A stretch of DNA of 64,000 nucleotides, from assembly GCA_033439765.1 (NCBI GenBank), contig JAULSN010000001.1, forward strand, positions 7,812,001 to 7,876,000, in the 5' to 3' direction. This DNA is from Lasiosphaeria ovina. Taxonomy: Eukaryota; Ascomycota; Sordariomycetes; Sordariales; Lasiosphaeriaceae. Shown piece by piece: positions 45,393-55,818 of the stretch; position 1 is the first letter of the stretch, and the number at the start of each line of letters is the position of its first letter. Under the pieces are notes generated by a model. It was not told where the DNA came from. It was given only the letters and a program-made list of their open reading frames with translations, and ran no database searches. A program made the translations under genes and the position numbers.

Positions 45393-47926
45393 GATGATGT
45401 GACGGCGGGGCCGAGTCGGGGTGAACCTGGGAGAGGAAGGAGGAGTCGTCGAGCTTCACCAACGCCGCATTGCGAGGTCAGTATCCCCTGTGCCGAAACA
45501 CGTTGTGACTGAGATGCAGAGAGGGAGCAGGCAGATCGGCAGTGGCATTTGGATGGCTCGGAGGCACGACTGGGTATATAGCGGCTGTTGAGACACAAGG
45601 CAGCGTCCACCAGCCGACTTGTGTCGAGTGCGGGCACCAAGTAGTCGCTGGAGCGGCAGGCATTGGCCGTTATGTGAAATTGACTCTGACTTGCTGGGCC
45701 CGCTTCAGGCACATCTGGCACTTGCATGAGCACCTTCCAGGACCCCAAAGTAGCGCCGCGGAAAGAGCGACTGTCACGGCTTCCCTCCCTCACAAGCCCA
45801 AAGGCACCTCAGATGTCCGCTCCGCGAGCGCCAGGGCCTGGCCTGGGTCTCCCTCGAGCCCGGCTCCTCGCCAGCTCATCCCAGCCCAGCCCAGCAGCGG
45901 GCAGTGACGGGCAGAACAGGGGACCCTTGCGCTGCAGCGAGTGCGGGAGCGCGCTCTCTCCTCTACCCGCTGGTTGGCCGCGTTCAGGGGTGCACAAACG
46001 GCTGAGCGGTAAAAGCTCTCGATTGATTGGATGGCACGAAATGGGTGCACGGGCAGAAACCATCACCCCCCCCCGCCATCCACCCGCATTTTCTCCCCCT
46101 GGCAGGCCAAGAGCCAGTCCCCTCTCTTGCTCGCCTCCCCGCCGCCTCTTTGGTGCCGCTGCAAAGTCCTACCGGCACCAATTGTGGATGGCCCCGCCTT
46201 TTGGTCCGTAGTGTATACTCCGTACTATGTAGATCCGCTTGCTGTGTGGAAGTGATCGCCCTTCACGAGCAAACGAGATAAATCACTGTTTATTAGTGTG
46301 TATGCTCAGTGCCATACCGTTCCTGAAGTCTTTCCAAGTTGCCATGCTTTTTGGCTCGTCTTGTAGAGGCAGCGTGTATGCCTCATGTTCGCAAAGTCGG
46401 TCGGGTCGGTCGGGCGTAGGGGGCTTGCTAGAGGTTGTAGCTAGTGTCGTATATTTTTCCGACGACGACTCATCAATGGTCCACTGCCAGTTTAGCGGCC
46501 TTCTCGTCACACCTGGATTGTGATCATCACGAACTCGCGATGCTTGGATGGTCTGCACAGTATGGGAGCTGGAAGGGCCGTCTTAATCCCGACTTCGGAC
46601 TCGGTAGAGTTGCTTTCTCGAGAAGAAGCCTCGATGAAGCAACTTTACGGAGTTCGGGCTGTACCTATCAAATTACGCATCATGCCTCTAACCTGGCGGT
46701 GTCCGTGTGCTGATCGACAGGTGCTGGGGTTGGGATTTGTCTGTGTCCAATCAACTGCTGCTCGGATTCTGAACTCAAGGAGTTGCCGAGTGCAGATGAC
46801 AATAATGAGTGAGTGATGGAAAATAATAAGGGGATTTAAGGGACATGGATCCACTTGGCTACCTGGTGGATGTGGATTTGTGTTGATAAGTCATAAGAAT
46901 AGACGCTGGAGGCCCACTCGAGATCCATTACACTACGTGCTCCGTACTGGCGGCCGGGGTATTGTTGGAGTATCAGTGGTTTATATCGACGACATGATGC
47001 TTTGAAAGCCAAATCCCTCTGGCAATGCAACAATGCAATTGTAGCAACGACAGGGCTCGAACCGGGGCTCTGGTAATCTGATCTGGCCGGGAAGGATCGA
47101 ACTTAAGCATTTCGTAGTCAACTGCCCCTCAGCCACCCGGAGATGGCGACATCTCAGAAGCGAAGGGTACTTCTCTGGTAACGCCAAGCTCTATGCCATC
47201 CCAGGCCGAGATAGTTGCAAAAGTTACTGAACAACAAAAGAGCGACATTTAAAAAGCGAGGATCCCCGAAAGGAAGGTTACCAGACAGTTTACCCGTCAT
47301 GAGTAGACGCATTTCAGCTACATCGCTCACTGATTTGTCTTCTGGGATAGTATAAGAGGCGGGGACAAGTGGGAGGAGACGGGGGCTATCAATCTGTCCC
47401 CAGCCGTCACGTGCATTCGCGCATCGGGCGATCGGTTAGGGGCCGGGGGGGCCCCATGCATCTCCAAATCGCGCCTGCTCTCTTCGCGTCCGTGGTCAAG
47501 ACAAAACAACTCAGGCTACCGAGTACTCCGTAGAGTGGAGAGTTTCATTGCCATCGCCAAAACGGTAGAGGTTTGCCTTGTGCTGCATCATTCATATTCG
47601 TTGCAAACTTGCGACCATTCCATCCATCCTCGGGCAGTGTGGCTTCTGGAGCTGCTAATTACACGATACACAACGTCGACACGAAAAGGCAACAAGGACA
47701 CGATACCGAATTGAACGCCGTAATTAATTACCTAAATAAATTCGCATGTTCTTTACGTGTACATGTACAGATACGGGCTCAAAGCGCGATTGACGGACGA
47801 CTGACGCGTCGATGCCGCGCCAACCAGGCCGATTAACTACTTGTTTCGGGGGATATCGACGGCCAAGAGATCAACCCAAGACACTACGGTATCCTATCTA
47901 AAGTACCTACAGTAACTTGGGCTGCC
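45393..47926. other. 2.5 kb divergent intergenic region
   Basis: Upstream of both the membrane-protein gene and srs2. It carries TACTCCGTA at 46216-46224 and 47524-47532 and a tRNA-like relic at ~47040-47150. No protein gene is seen. Confidence 0.45.
47040..47150 (-). pseudogene. tRNA-like relic, two partial copies in tandem
   Basis: On the minus strand there is a perfect B-box GGTTCGAGCCC at 47054-47064. Before it comes an A-box-like TGGCTGAGGGG, a possible loop CTACGAA (Arg anticodon ACG), and a second TTCGATC loop. A 5-bp CCGGG/CCCGG acceptor pairing and a GCTG/CAGT D-stem can be drawn, but the anticodon and T stems are incomplete and spacing is short. It looks like degenerate tRNA sequence rather than a working gene. 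Confidence 0.35.
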
Positions 47927-50900
47927 ATGTCGGCCTCGTCAGACAGGAGAAATGTGATCCTCGCTAAGCTCAACGACGCCCAGAGCCGCGCTGTCCAGTC
48001 CAAGGCCCCAACTGTCGCCATCCTGGCCGGCCCGGGCAGCGGCAAGACGCACACCTTGACCTCGCGCGTCGTCTGGCTGGTCGACTGCGAGGGCTTCCGC
48101 CCCGAAGATGTCGTCGTTGCCACCTTCACCGTCAAGGCCGCCCGCGAAATGCAGGAGCGCATCGGCAAGGCCCTCGGCTCCGGCCGCGAGAAGAAGCTCG
48201 TCCTGGGCACCTTCCACAGCATCGCCCGCCGCTATCTCGCTGCATACGGCCGCCACATCGGCCTTGCCCAGAAGTTCGGCATTGCCGACGACTCCGACTC
48301 GCGCGCCATTATCCTCCGCATCTGCAAGAGGCTGCAGCTGGCCATTGACCCACCTGCTGCCCGCGTCTGGATTAGCAAGAGGAAGGCCAAGGGCTCCGGT
48401 GCCGACTCCGACTTTAGCTCCGTGGGCGCGCAGAAATTGCTGGCCAAGACACTGGCCAAGACTGCCGGTCAGCGGGAGCTCGAGACTTGCTACACCGAGT
48501 ACCAGAGCCAGCTCGAGCGCTCCAATCTCCTTGACTATGATGACCTCCTAGTCCGCTGTGTCGAGCTGCTCCGAAAGTTCCCCTCTTGCGTGTCCAACGT
48601 ACAGACAGTTCTCATCGACGAGTACCAGGACACCAACGGGGTGCAGTACGAGCTCATGAAGCTGCTCGCCCAGAAACACCGCCGAATCACTGTTGTGGGT
48701 GACCCGGACCAGAGCATCTACGGGTGGCGGTCTGCCGAGATTAGGAATCTGTGGCGCCTGCTCGAGGACTACCCTGGCGCCGCCGAGATATCGCTCGAGG
48801 AGAACTACCGCTCGTCCCAGTCCATCGTCAGCCTGTCGCTTCTCGTGATACAGCAGGACGCGAAGCGATACAAAAAGGCATTGAAGCCCGTGCACAACAA
48901 GGGGTCGCGCCCAGTCCTGCGGAGGCTCAAAAACGCCTCTACCGAGGCCGAATGGATTGTCTCGGAGATACGGAGGGCCATTCTTATGTCTGGCGGGATG
49001 CTGACTCACAGCGACGTGGCTGTGCTGCTGCGCTCTGCGGCCTTGTCTCGACACGTCGAGAGTGCCCTGGGAAAAGCCGGCGTTGCCTACCGCATGGTAG
49101 GCGGCTTCAAGTTTTATGATCGTGCAGAGATCAAAACGGTCCTGGACTATCTCCGCGTCATACACCAACCCGAGAATAATGACGCGCTCGCCAGGATCAT
49201 GAACGTCCCTCGGCGGGGCATCGGGGAGGGAACCATCAAGTCCCTAATCGATGAAGCTGAGAAGTCCTCGTTGAGCCTCTGGTCCTTGCTGGTTAAGCAT
49301 TGCCGCGGAGATCGCGCAGCCAAAACAAAAATCTCAAAACATGCCGAGCAGAAAATCAGTGGCGGTCTGCTCCGCCTTCTTGATAGTGTGAGGAAGCGGA
49401 TTGAGCAGGCCGCCAACGACTCCAACAGTCAGTTTGGGCTTGTCGAGATAATGCAGCAGCTACTGGAGGCTCTTAGCTTCCAAAAGGTGTTGCAGGAGAC
49501 TCACCCCGACGACCATGAGCAGAGATGGGCGAATGTGCAAGAATTCGTCAGCCTCGCTAACGACTTTGTTCGAGATCTTGGTCAGAACGTGGATGACTAT
49601 CTCCCAGATATTGAGGGCGTCCAGCAAACCAAGGATGTCGATGTCCTGCCCAAGTTTCTGGCGAATGTTTCCCTCGCGTCTGATGCCCAGACCAAGGGCG
49701 ACGACCAGGATAATAAGCCTCTTGTGACTCTCTCGACCATCCACGCAGCCAAGGGTCTTGAATGGCCCATCGTCTTCGTCCCGGCGGTTTATAACGGCTT
49801 GATCCCCCACATGCGGTCCGAAGACAACGACGAGGAGCGAAGGCTGCTTTATGTGGCCATGACAAGAGCCCAGGCCCTGCTCTACCTCAGCTGCCCGCTG
49901 TATAGCTCAAATAGCAACGGCGAGCGGAATGAGTTGTCGCCCTTTGTCAAACCTGTGGCCGCTGCTTTCGCAAAGAAAGGGCCCTGTTTCGACCGGCCAG
50001 TGATGAGTGAGATTGCTCGCATTCTCGAGCGACAGCTGCCTCCCGAGCAGTCCATTTATAAGGGTATGCCGGCCATGTTCGGCACCGAAGACAGCTTGTT
50101 CCCTCTCGACCCTGAGGAGACCCGGGAAACCCCGGCTGGCGGAGCTGCGCGCGGTGGAAGTAATGTTTCCGCCGATGCATCGCGCCCGAAACGACCTAGA
50201 CTTCATGGCCCACCGCCTGCCCAAGATACCAGCGAAGAACCTGCCTGGCATATGGAGTACGCGACCACTATGGAGCAGTCGTCTGGTTTTACCGTGTCAA
50301 CGCTCCCTGGCTTCGTCAGTGCAGGGACCCATCAAGTCGCTCTTGCTGCTGCCAACGCGGCAGCTGAAGCCAGCAGAAAGGCCGAGAAACATGTAAAACT
50401 ATCAACCAACAAGCGACCGGCGGATCAGAAGAGTATTGTCGGTTTCGTAAGAACAAACTCTTCCTCTGCTGGCCCGGCAGCTCTACGCGTCCAGGAAACG
50501 ACCGCGATTGCAGCCACAGGCCGATTAGCAAGGCCAAACTATAACTCAACAACGCACAACTCGGGTGGGGCTCAGCGTGCCAGTGACAACTTAGCGAAGC
50601 CGGCAATAGAGCCAGAACTTGTCGGGCGCAAGCTAGGAGCCGGAAAGCTTCTAACACGCCCAGTGCGACCTGACGATGGAGTTGGCCAGAACGAGGTTGG
50701 CAAGCGGAAGGAATACCATTGCTTCTCCAGCTCGCCGACCAAACCTGCTCCCGCAGAGGAGAAGGGCTCTGAGGCCGTTGGAGAGACGGACGAGAACGAG
50801 CCTCCTCCTGAGCCAACTCGAGCGGCAGCCTGCCTGCATGCTACGACGTGCAACATGCCCAAAGGACTTGGCGGCGGGTTTAGAAGGCCCGTCGGACTGA

Positions 50901-50971
50901 GTCGAGACAGCATTGCGCCCATGGCCAAGCTCAGGAAACCGTTCAAGCCTTTGACGATTAGCCGACCGTGA
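47927..50971 (+). CDS. srs2: UvrD-family 3'-5' DNA helicase Srs2
   Basis: One exon, 1014 residues. All superfamily-1 motifs are present: Walker A GPGSGKT (35-41), VVATFTVKAAREMQERI (Ia), LIDEYQDTNGVQYELM with Asp231/Glu232 (II), VVGDPDQSIYGWRSAE (III), LEENYRSSQSI (IV), VTLSTIHAAKGLEWPIVFVP (V) and RRLLYVAMTRAQ (VI, ~639-649). Srs2 strips Rad51 from single-stranded DNA and restrains recombination in the nucleus (mus-50 in Neurospora). The ~330-residue C-terminus beyond motif VI is Ser/Pro/Ala-rich and ends in a basic RDSIAPMAKLRKPFKPLTIS segment, which may serve protein contacts. ATG 47927 lies 32 codons before Walker A, as expected. Confidence 0.95.
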   Translation: MSASSDRRNVILAKLNDAQSRAVQSKAPTVAILAGPGSGKTHTLTSRVVWLVDCEGFRPEDVVVATFTVKAAREMQERIGKALGSGREKKLVLGTFHSIARRYLAAYGRHIGLAQKFGIADDSDSRAIILRICKRLQLAIDPPAARVWISKRKAKGSGADSDFSSVGAQKLLAKTLAKTAGQRELETCYTEYQSQLERSNLLDYDDLLVRCVELLRKFPSCVSNVQTVLIDEYQDTNGVQYELMKLLAQKHRRITVVGDPDQSIYGWRSAEIRNLWRLLEDYPGAAEISLEENYRSSQSIVSLSLLVIQQDAKRYKKALKPVHNKGSRPVLRRLKNASTEAEWIVSEIRRAILMSGGMLTHSDVAVLLRSAALSRHVESALGKAGVAYRMVGGFKFYDRAEIKTVLDYLRVIHQPENNDALARIMNVPRRGIGEGTIKSLIDEAEKSSLSLWSLLVKHCRGDRAAKTKISKHAEQKISGGLLRLLDSVRKRIEQAANDSNSQFGLVEIMQQLLEALSFQKVLQETHPDDHEQRWANVQEFVSLANDFVRDLGQNVDDYLPDIEGVQQTKDVDVLPKFLANVSLASDAQTKGDDQDNKPLVTLSTIHAAKGLEWPIVFVPAVYNGLIPHMRSEDNDEERRLLYVAMTRAQALLYLSCPLYSSNSNGERNELSPFVKPVAAAFAKKGPCFDRPVMSEIARILERQLPPEQSIYKGMPAMFGTEDSLFPLDPEETRETPAGGAARGGSNVSADASRPKRPRLHGPPPAQDTSEEPAWHMEYATTMEQSSGFTVSTLPGFVSAGTHQVALAAANAAAEASRKAEKHVKLSTNKRPADQKSIVGFVRTNSSSAGPAALRVQETTAIAATGRLARPNYNSTTHNSGGAQRASDNLAKPAIEPELVGRKLGAGKLLTRPVRPDDGVGQNEVGKRKEYHCFSSSPTKPAPAEEKGSEAVGETDENEPPPEPTRAAACLHATTCNMPKGLGGGFRRPVGLSRDSIAPMAKLRKPFKPLTISRP

Positions 50972-51676
50972 ACCTGTACCCGCCACACATGGTCTTGCTC
51001 GAGAGTTTTGGGCCGAGTAGTGTTTTGGGGTTGGAAGAGGGCTAAAGGGGGCGGTCAGGCGGCATTGTAGCTAAACTCCTTTTGCCCTGGGAATAGATAC
51101 CATAAAGTCTTGCTCCCGATGGACCAAACAACCCGGCCGGCTGTTATGTGCAATATTCCAATTGAGATTGTGATATGAGTTTACGAAACACCGTGGTTAG
51201 TAACTCATGTGTTATTACATTACTCGATAGGGATTCGAGCTTCCATATCGAGATTAGGAGGCGGGAGGAACCGGGTGCTGCGCCCGGGGTCGTGTTCGCG
51301 ATTCACTTATGCTACCTTAGGCAGGGCTGGTTGGCCGGTCGTTGGAGTGCGACCAATACGACGTCTTCGCATTGTATGTACGTAATGAGATTGAGCCGGC
51401 AGTCGAACCGTCTTAAAGAGACCACATGAAAGCTCAAAGCCGTAATATCTCTTTCTTCAACCCCTCCGGCATAGCAACTTGGTATTCGGCATTCATTTCT
51501 GGTTTATTGTCTGCCTACTTTACAACCAGCACTTTGAACATTTACAGCGCGCTCATGATATCGTGACAACCTCAGCAATAACACAAACACACAACACAGC
51601 CGCTACTATCACCGTTGCGCCCCAAAACATCATCACACTTCATCCCACCTAGGTTCCTACCTACCTAGCCGCCAAC
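50972..51676. other. Intergenic, srs2 3' side and promoter of the small mitochondrial gene
   Basis: No gene is seen. A hairpin-prone stretch (CGATAGGGATTCGAGCTTCC and ATATCG beyond) near 51224-51254 resembles a tRNA B-box by chance only. A run of CCTACCTACCTAG lies 10-20 bases before the next ATG. Confidence 0.45.
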
Positions 51677-52099
51677 ATGGCGGCCGCAATAGTTGCCACC
51701 CGGCGAATTCTCAGCCCCACCACCACCGCCTCGTCTGCTCTTCGAGCATCGTGGCGACCGCAGCAGTCGTCAGCAGCAACAGCCAGTGGACGGATAGCGG
51801 CTTGCTTCTCAACGTCGAGCCTGTTCCGCACCAGTGACAATAACAGCAACAATAATCCAAATCCCAATTCCAAGCCGGCGCCACCCCACACGAACCAGAA
51901 CCCATCGTATCCCAAGTTCAATCTCAGAGAAATCGTGCCGAACCCGCGGGTCCGGCGGTGGCTCGTCGCCGGGCTCGTCGCCATGGCGCTGCTGGAGCTG
52001 TCGGCGTGGGTCAAGTTCTATCCCAAGATTATGGGGGGCAAAGGAGGGGACGGTTCGTCTCCTGCTGGCAGTGGAGGTAGCAGCAGCTCGTCAGCGTAG
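51677..52099 (+). CDS. Small mitochondrial inner-membrane-type protein, unknown function
   Basis: One exon, 140 residues. The N-terminus is rich in Ala, Arg and Ser with no acidic residues (MAAAIVATRRILS and on to GRIAACFSTSSLFR), a strong mitochondrial targeting pattern. An Asn/Pro-rich linker follows. The most protein-like part is PKFNLREIVPNPRVRRWLVA, continuing into one hydrophobic helix (GLVAMALLELSAWVKFYPKI). The C-terminus is a short Gly/Ser tail. I do not recognise the family. The ordered helix with a basic N-flank and an aromatic C-flank argues that it is real. The start ATG has a good context (CAACATGGC). Confidence 0.68.
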   Translation: MAAAIVATRRILSPTTTASSALRASWRPQQSSAATASGRIAACFSTSSLFRTSDNNSNNNPNPNSKPAPPHTNQNPSYPKFNLREIVPNPRVRRWLVAGLVAMALLELSAWVKFYPKIMGGKGGDGSSPAGSGGSSSSSA

Positions 52100-53223
52100 G
52101 GGGGAGGGTTGGGTGGAGAGAGAAAAAGAAGGCAAGAGAGGGAGAGCCATGTTGTGCTCTCTGTTCTGCTGGCAGAGGTCATCGAATCGATTAACACGCT
52201 ACTCACCCGTCACCATCGCCATCACCAATGATTGGCAACAAGGCCAGGAAATACAGAGAAACGCCCGCCAACACACACAATATACACATCACACACTATA
52301 CACACACCACACCACACACACATATAGATATATATACATGTACCACTACTATTATTCCTCATATGTATAACAGAAACACACACTACTCAGCTAGCGCGTC
52401 CGTACCTAGTCAAACAAGAGCCAGACACCTCCAACCATGTCAAGACTTAATTGACTGTCACATGGTCGCTTTACCAATTATATCGCCGTTCCTCCGCTAT
52501 TCTCGCAGAACAAGGCCCCGAAGAAAAACCATGGTCCCGTCTCCTGTCTCTCCAAGTGTGCTTTCTGTGTGTGCTGTGTATTTCTCAACGAGACCGACTG
52601 TAGTTTGTCGTAAACCACCCCCCCCCCCCCCCCTTTTCTTCAAACCCACCAACCGCACACACACACACACACACACACACACCATTCGTTCCAAAATCCA
52701 GATACTTTGTTACCCTCCGCCAGCCAAATATGTACCATATGTAGGCATTCGTAACTCAACAGCCGTTCCCTAAATAACGCGTGGCCAGACTGTCGACTCC
52801 AGTCTAAATCCGACAGACGACATGATGACCAGGTCGACAAAGCCAGAGGGACCAGAAGAAGCCAGAGGCGAGCCGCAGGTTCAATTGGTCGTACATAGAT
52901 GCCTAAAGCTAACCAGCGCGTACGTCTGTCCGTACGTACGTGCTGCGAACAACACCTTGGGTCTTAATTTTGGATGCGCCGTCAATCTCAGAGACGAGAA
53001 GGGCAGAGGAGGACGGCTGAGTTGTGTTGTACATACGTAAATAAAGTGTGTAAGGCGAAAAATTGCCCTGCTGATCGACAGGTTGTATTAAATAAAATAA
53101 TTGTCAAAAGAAAAGAAGAAAAGAAGAAAAAAGCCTCTGGCGCCCAAACAAACTCCCATATTTTCATGACCAGGTAATGGTCTATTGTACCCTCTTAAGC
53201 CCGCAATGGCGACGACGACTAGC
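52100..53223. other. Convergent intergenic region with microsatellites
   Basis: Contains CA-rich runs at ~52258-52325, a run of 16 C at 52618-52633 and a (CA)13 tract at 52656-52682. No gene is seen. Confidence 0.5.
52618..52682. repeat. C16 homopolymer and (CA)13 microsatellite
   Basis: Two simple tracts 23 bases apart. The homopolymer length is prone to sequencing and replication error. Confidence 0.9.
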
Positions 53224-55818
53224 CTATAGCCTTAGCTCCTTCACAATCTGCTCTGCCATGGTCTTGTAGTTCCATGTGTTGCCCGCCACCCGCTTAAACT
53301 GAACGCCGTGCAGGCTCACGATTGGAACCTTGACTATCAAAATCTCGAATTTGATCTCCCCGTCCGCCACCGTCGGCTCCGGCTGGCTGGGGTCGTCGGC
53401 AAGGCTAGGCGAGTGTCGGCAGCTGAACCCTCCCCTGATCTCGGTGTAATCGACGCCAATCTGTTTTAGCACGCGCTTGATGTCGGCCCGTATCTCCAAA
53501 AGTGGCTTCGTCGACGTCGTCGACACGCTGAAGATTCCTTTCAGATAGACGGGCTTGGCAAGATCCGGATCCTGCTCTAGCCTCTCGTGCGAACCCCCGC
53601 TAGTCTCACCCTCACCCTCGCCCTCGCCCTCGCCCTCGCCCTCGCCCTCGCCGCCTAGCTCAGCGTCGGTTTCTTCCTTTACTGGCTGTTGCTCGCGCTC
53701 TGCTTCTCGCTTGGCTCTGCGCGCCTGGATGCTCTCTCTGCGCGCATGCCCGAGCGATTTGGCCCGCATAGAGACAGAACCCCGTATCAACGTGTTTGGT
53801 TTGCTCTCTGTAGGCGTAGTCGGCGGGGGCGGCTCCTTCCGCCTGTCGCGCGTGCTAAGCCTCCGGAAAATGCCAGCTGCTGTACTTTCCTTCTTGACAG
53901 GTATCATGTCAGGCGACAGGAGCCCATTCTTGACGGGCTCTCGAGCTTGATCCTCGCTGTGGGATCTCGCCCTCTGCCTGGTCCGGCCTTCTGTAACATG
54001 CGTAGGTTGCGGTGGAACAATCTCGGCCAGGGAATGCTTCTCCCTAGGTCGCGCAATGGGCGAAGGTGGGACCGGGGGCGCCTCGCTTTGCTGTGGAGAC
54101 GAAGGCTGATGTGCCTTGGAAGGCTGCTGGGGCTCTTTCCTCTCGCGCTCCAGCTTCTCCCGGACGAGGTAGTAGATCGAGATCATAGGGTCGAACGCGT
54201 TCAGAGGATCGTCGCCAATACTCAGACCCTCGGAGCTCGTATTTGTCAAAGTCTCTTTGCTGGTGACAGAATTTCTCCTCTTGTAGAAATCAAAACCAAA
54301 GCCACGTCGCTTTTCGGCGTCCCTTGGGGTAGGCTGCGGCATGTCTCTTTCTCTCTCGAGGCGACGGACAGCCGCTTGGTACTTGGGCGACTTGATTTTC
54401 CTGGTTAACTCGTCGCGGATATACTCTGGGGGTCCAAACTTGAACCCGGTCATGTGGTCGATGACCTCGGCGTCTAGTGGCAGTGCCAAGGGCTCACGAT
54501 GTGGCAAATAGTTATCAGGCGGCGCGCCGTAGCCTTTCAGCATCCAGGGGTGGTTCATGACCTCGTGCATAGTGGCGCGTTGCTTCGGATCCGTCACTAG
54601 CATCCGGGAAATCAAGTGCTTGCACTCTACGGACGAGGTTAGCGCAGTCCCAGGAGATAGGCACACAGGTACAGGGCTACCCACCAGACGTGAGCCAATT
54701 GGGATAGTCAACTGCGCCTTTCTTGATCTTTTGGTGAAGAGCGGGCATGTACTGGTCGTCAAACGGTACCTTGCCGCAAACCAGGACGAAGAGAACCACA
54801 CCAAAGCTCCACACGTCAACCTCGGGACCCGTGTAGGGCTTTGCTTGGAGGAGTTCCGGGGCAGCGAAATAAAGACTCCCACAGTATGTCTTGAGCTTCC
54901 TGTCGTCCTCCGGGGAGAAGAGGTTGCTGAGACCAAAGTCAATGATCTTTATGTCGCCAGTCTTGCTGATGAGGATATTTTCAATCTTCAGGTCGCGATG
55001 GACAATGCTATTCCGGTGGCAGTAGTCGACGGCACTCGCTATTTGCCTGGCAAACTTGCGGGCCTGCTTCTCCTTCAGTTTCCCGTGAGAGATGATGTAG
55101 TCAAGCATCTGCCCGCCATTCACATATTCAAAGAGCATGTACCAATGCCACCGTGTGCGCAGGTTGTCGTGGAGCGCGCAGATGTATTTATGGCTCAGTA
55201 GGCTGACAATGGCAGCCTCGCGGGCGTTGCGGTCCTCGCGGGCGTTGTCTGTCTTTTCTCGCTCTTCCCTAGTCTGACGGCCGTCGTCGGGCGTCACCCT
55301 CTCGATGATCTTGCATGCGACCTGTTGCGAGGCAAATAATGCCAAGTTAGTTTCTGGCAGAGTTATAACGATTACAGGGTGTATAGAGAAGGGCGGCTTG
55401 CAAATTCGTTGGTGCCTTCCTTCTTGGCTAGCTTCACCTTGCCCATGCTGCCCTGGCCGATTGTCTTCATGAAGGTGTAGTTTCCAGAGGGGGCGGGAAT
55501 GACAGCGCGATATCTGTGCTTGGGCTGGCGATGCCCCCCTGCGGAATCGCGATGGTCGTCTGGCGCGACCGCCATGTTGGGCGCGGGCGCGGGCGCGGGC
55601 GAGTGGCCAGCCATTTCGGGCTGCGGTGCGTGTCGCGGCGACGTAGCGGCTGACGTTGACCTCTGGCTGCTGCGGCGGTGGGGGCGCGACGACTCGGCTT
55701 TTGAGGACGACTCTGACCTTGGCAATGGTTCGGCTCGGGATGATGTGGGTGGACGCCGCGTGCGAACTGATTGCGAGCGCATAGGCCCGTCGGCACCAGC
55801 AGGGACAGACGTGGCCAT
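53224..55818 (-). CDS. kin1: Kin1/MARK-family serine/threonine protein kinase with KA1 domain
   Basis: Three exons: 55818-55402, 55321-54685 and 54626-53224, giving 818 residues. The kinase domain spans about residues 110-405. It has the glycine loop [12 protein letters not shown] (~117-128), the ATP lysine in [21 protein letters not shown] (~250), [10 protein letters not shown] (~268), and the activation loop [14 protein letters not shown] with the LKB1-site-type Thr. The C-terminal KA1 domain begins near [20 protein letters not shown] and ends [16 protein letters not shown], which binds acidic phospholipids in this family. Kin1 works at the cell cortex in polarity, septation and secretion. 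The middle ~300 residues are disordered, with an (EG)n run encoded by CCCTCG repeats at ~53609-53652. Intron 1 has a GC donor (TTT/GCAAGC). The stretch open upstream of 55818 has no ATG. Confidence 0.94.
55322..55401 (-). other. GC-AG intron in kin1
   Basis: Donor TTT/GCAAGC, acceptor CAACAG, 80 nt. It is the only in-phase way to join GTNEF to VACKIIERV; the nearest GT donor (GTAATC) shifts the frame. Confidence 0.85.

Noticed and set aside
51224..51300. Possible tRNA near GGGATTCGAGC
   Set aside because: No A-box or acceptor stem; only a local inverted repeat.
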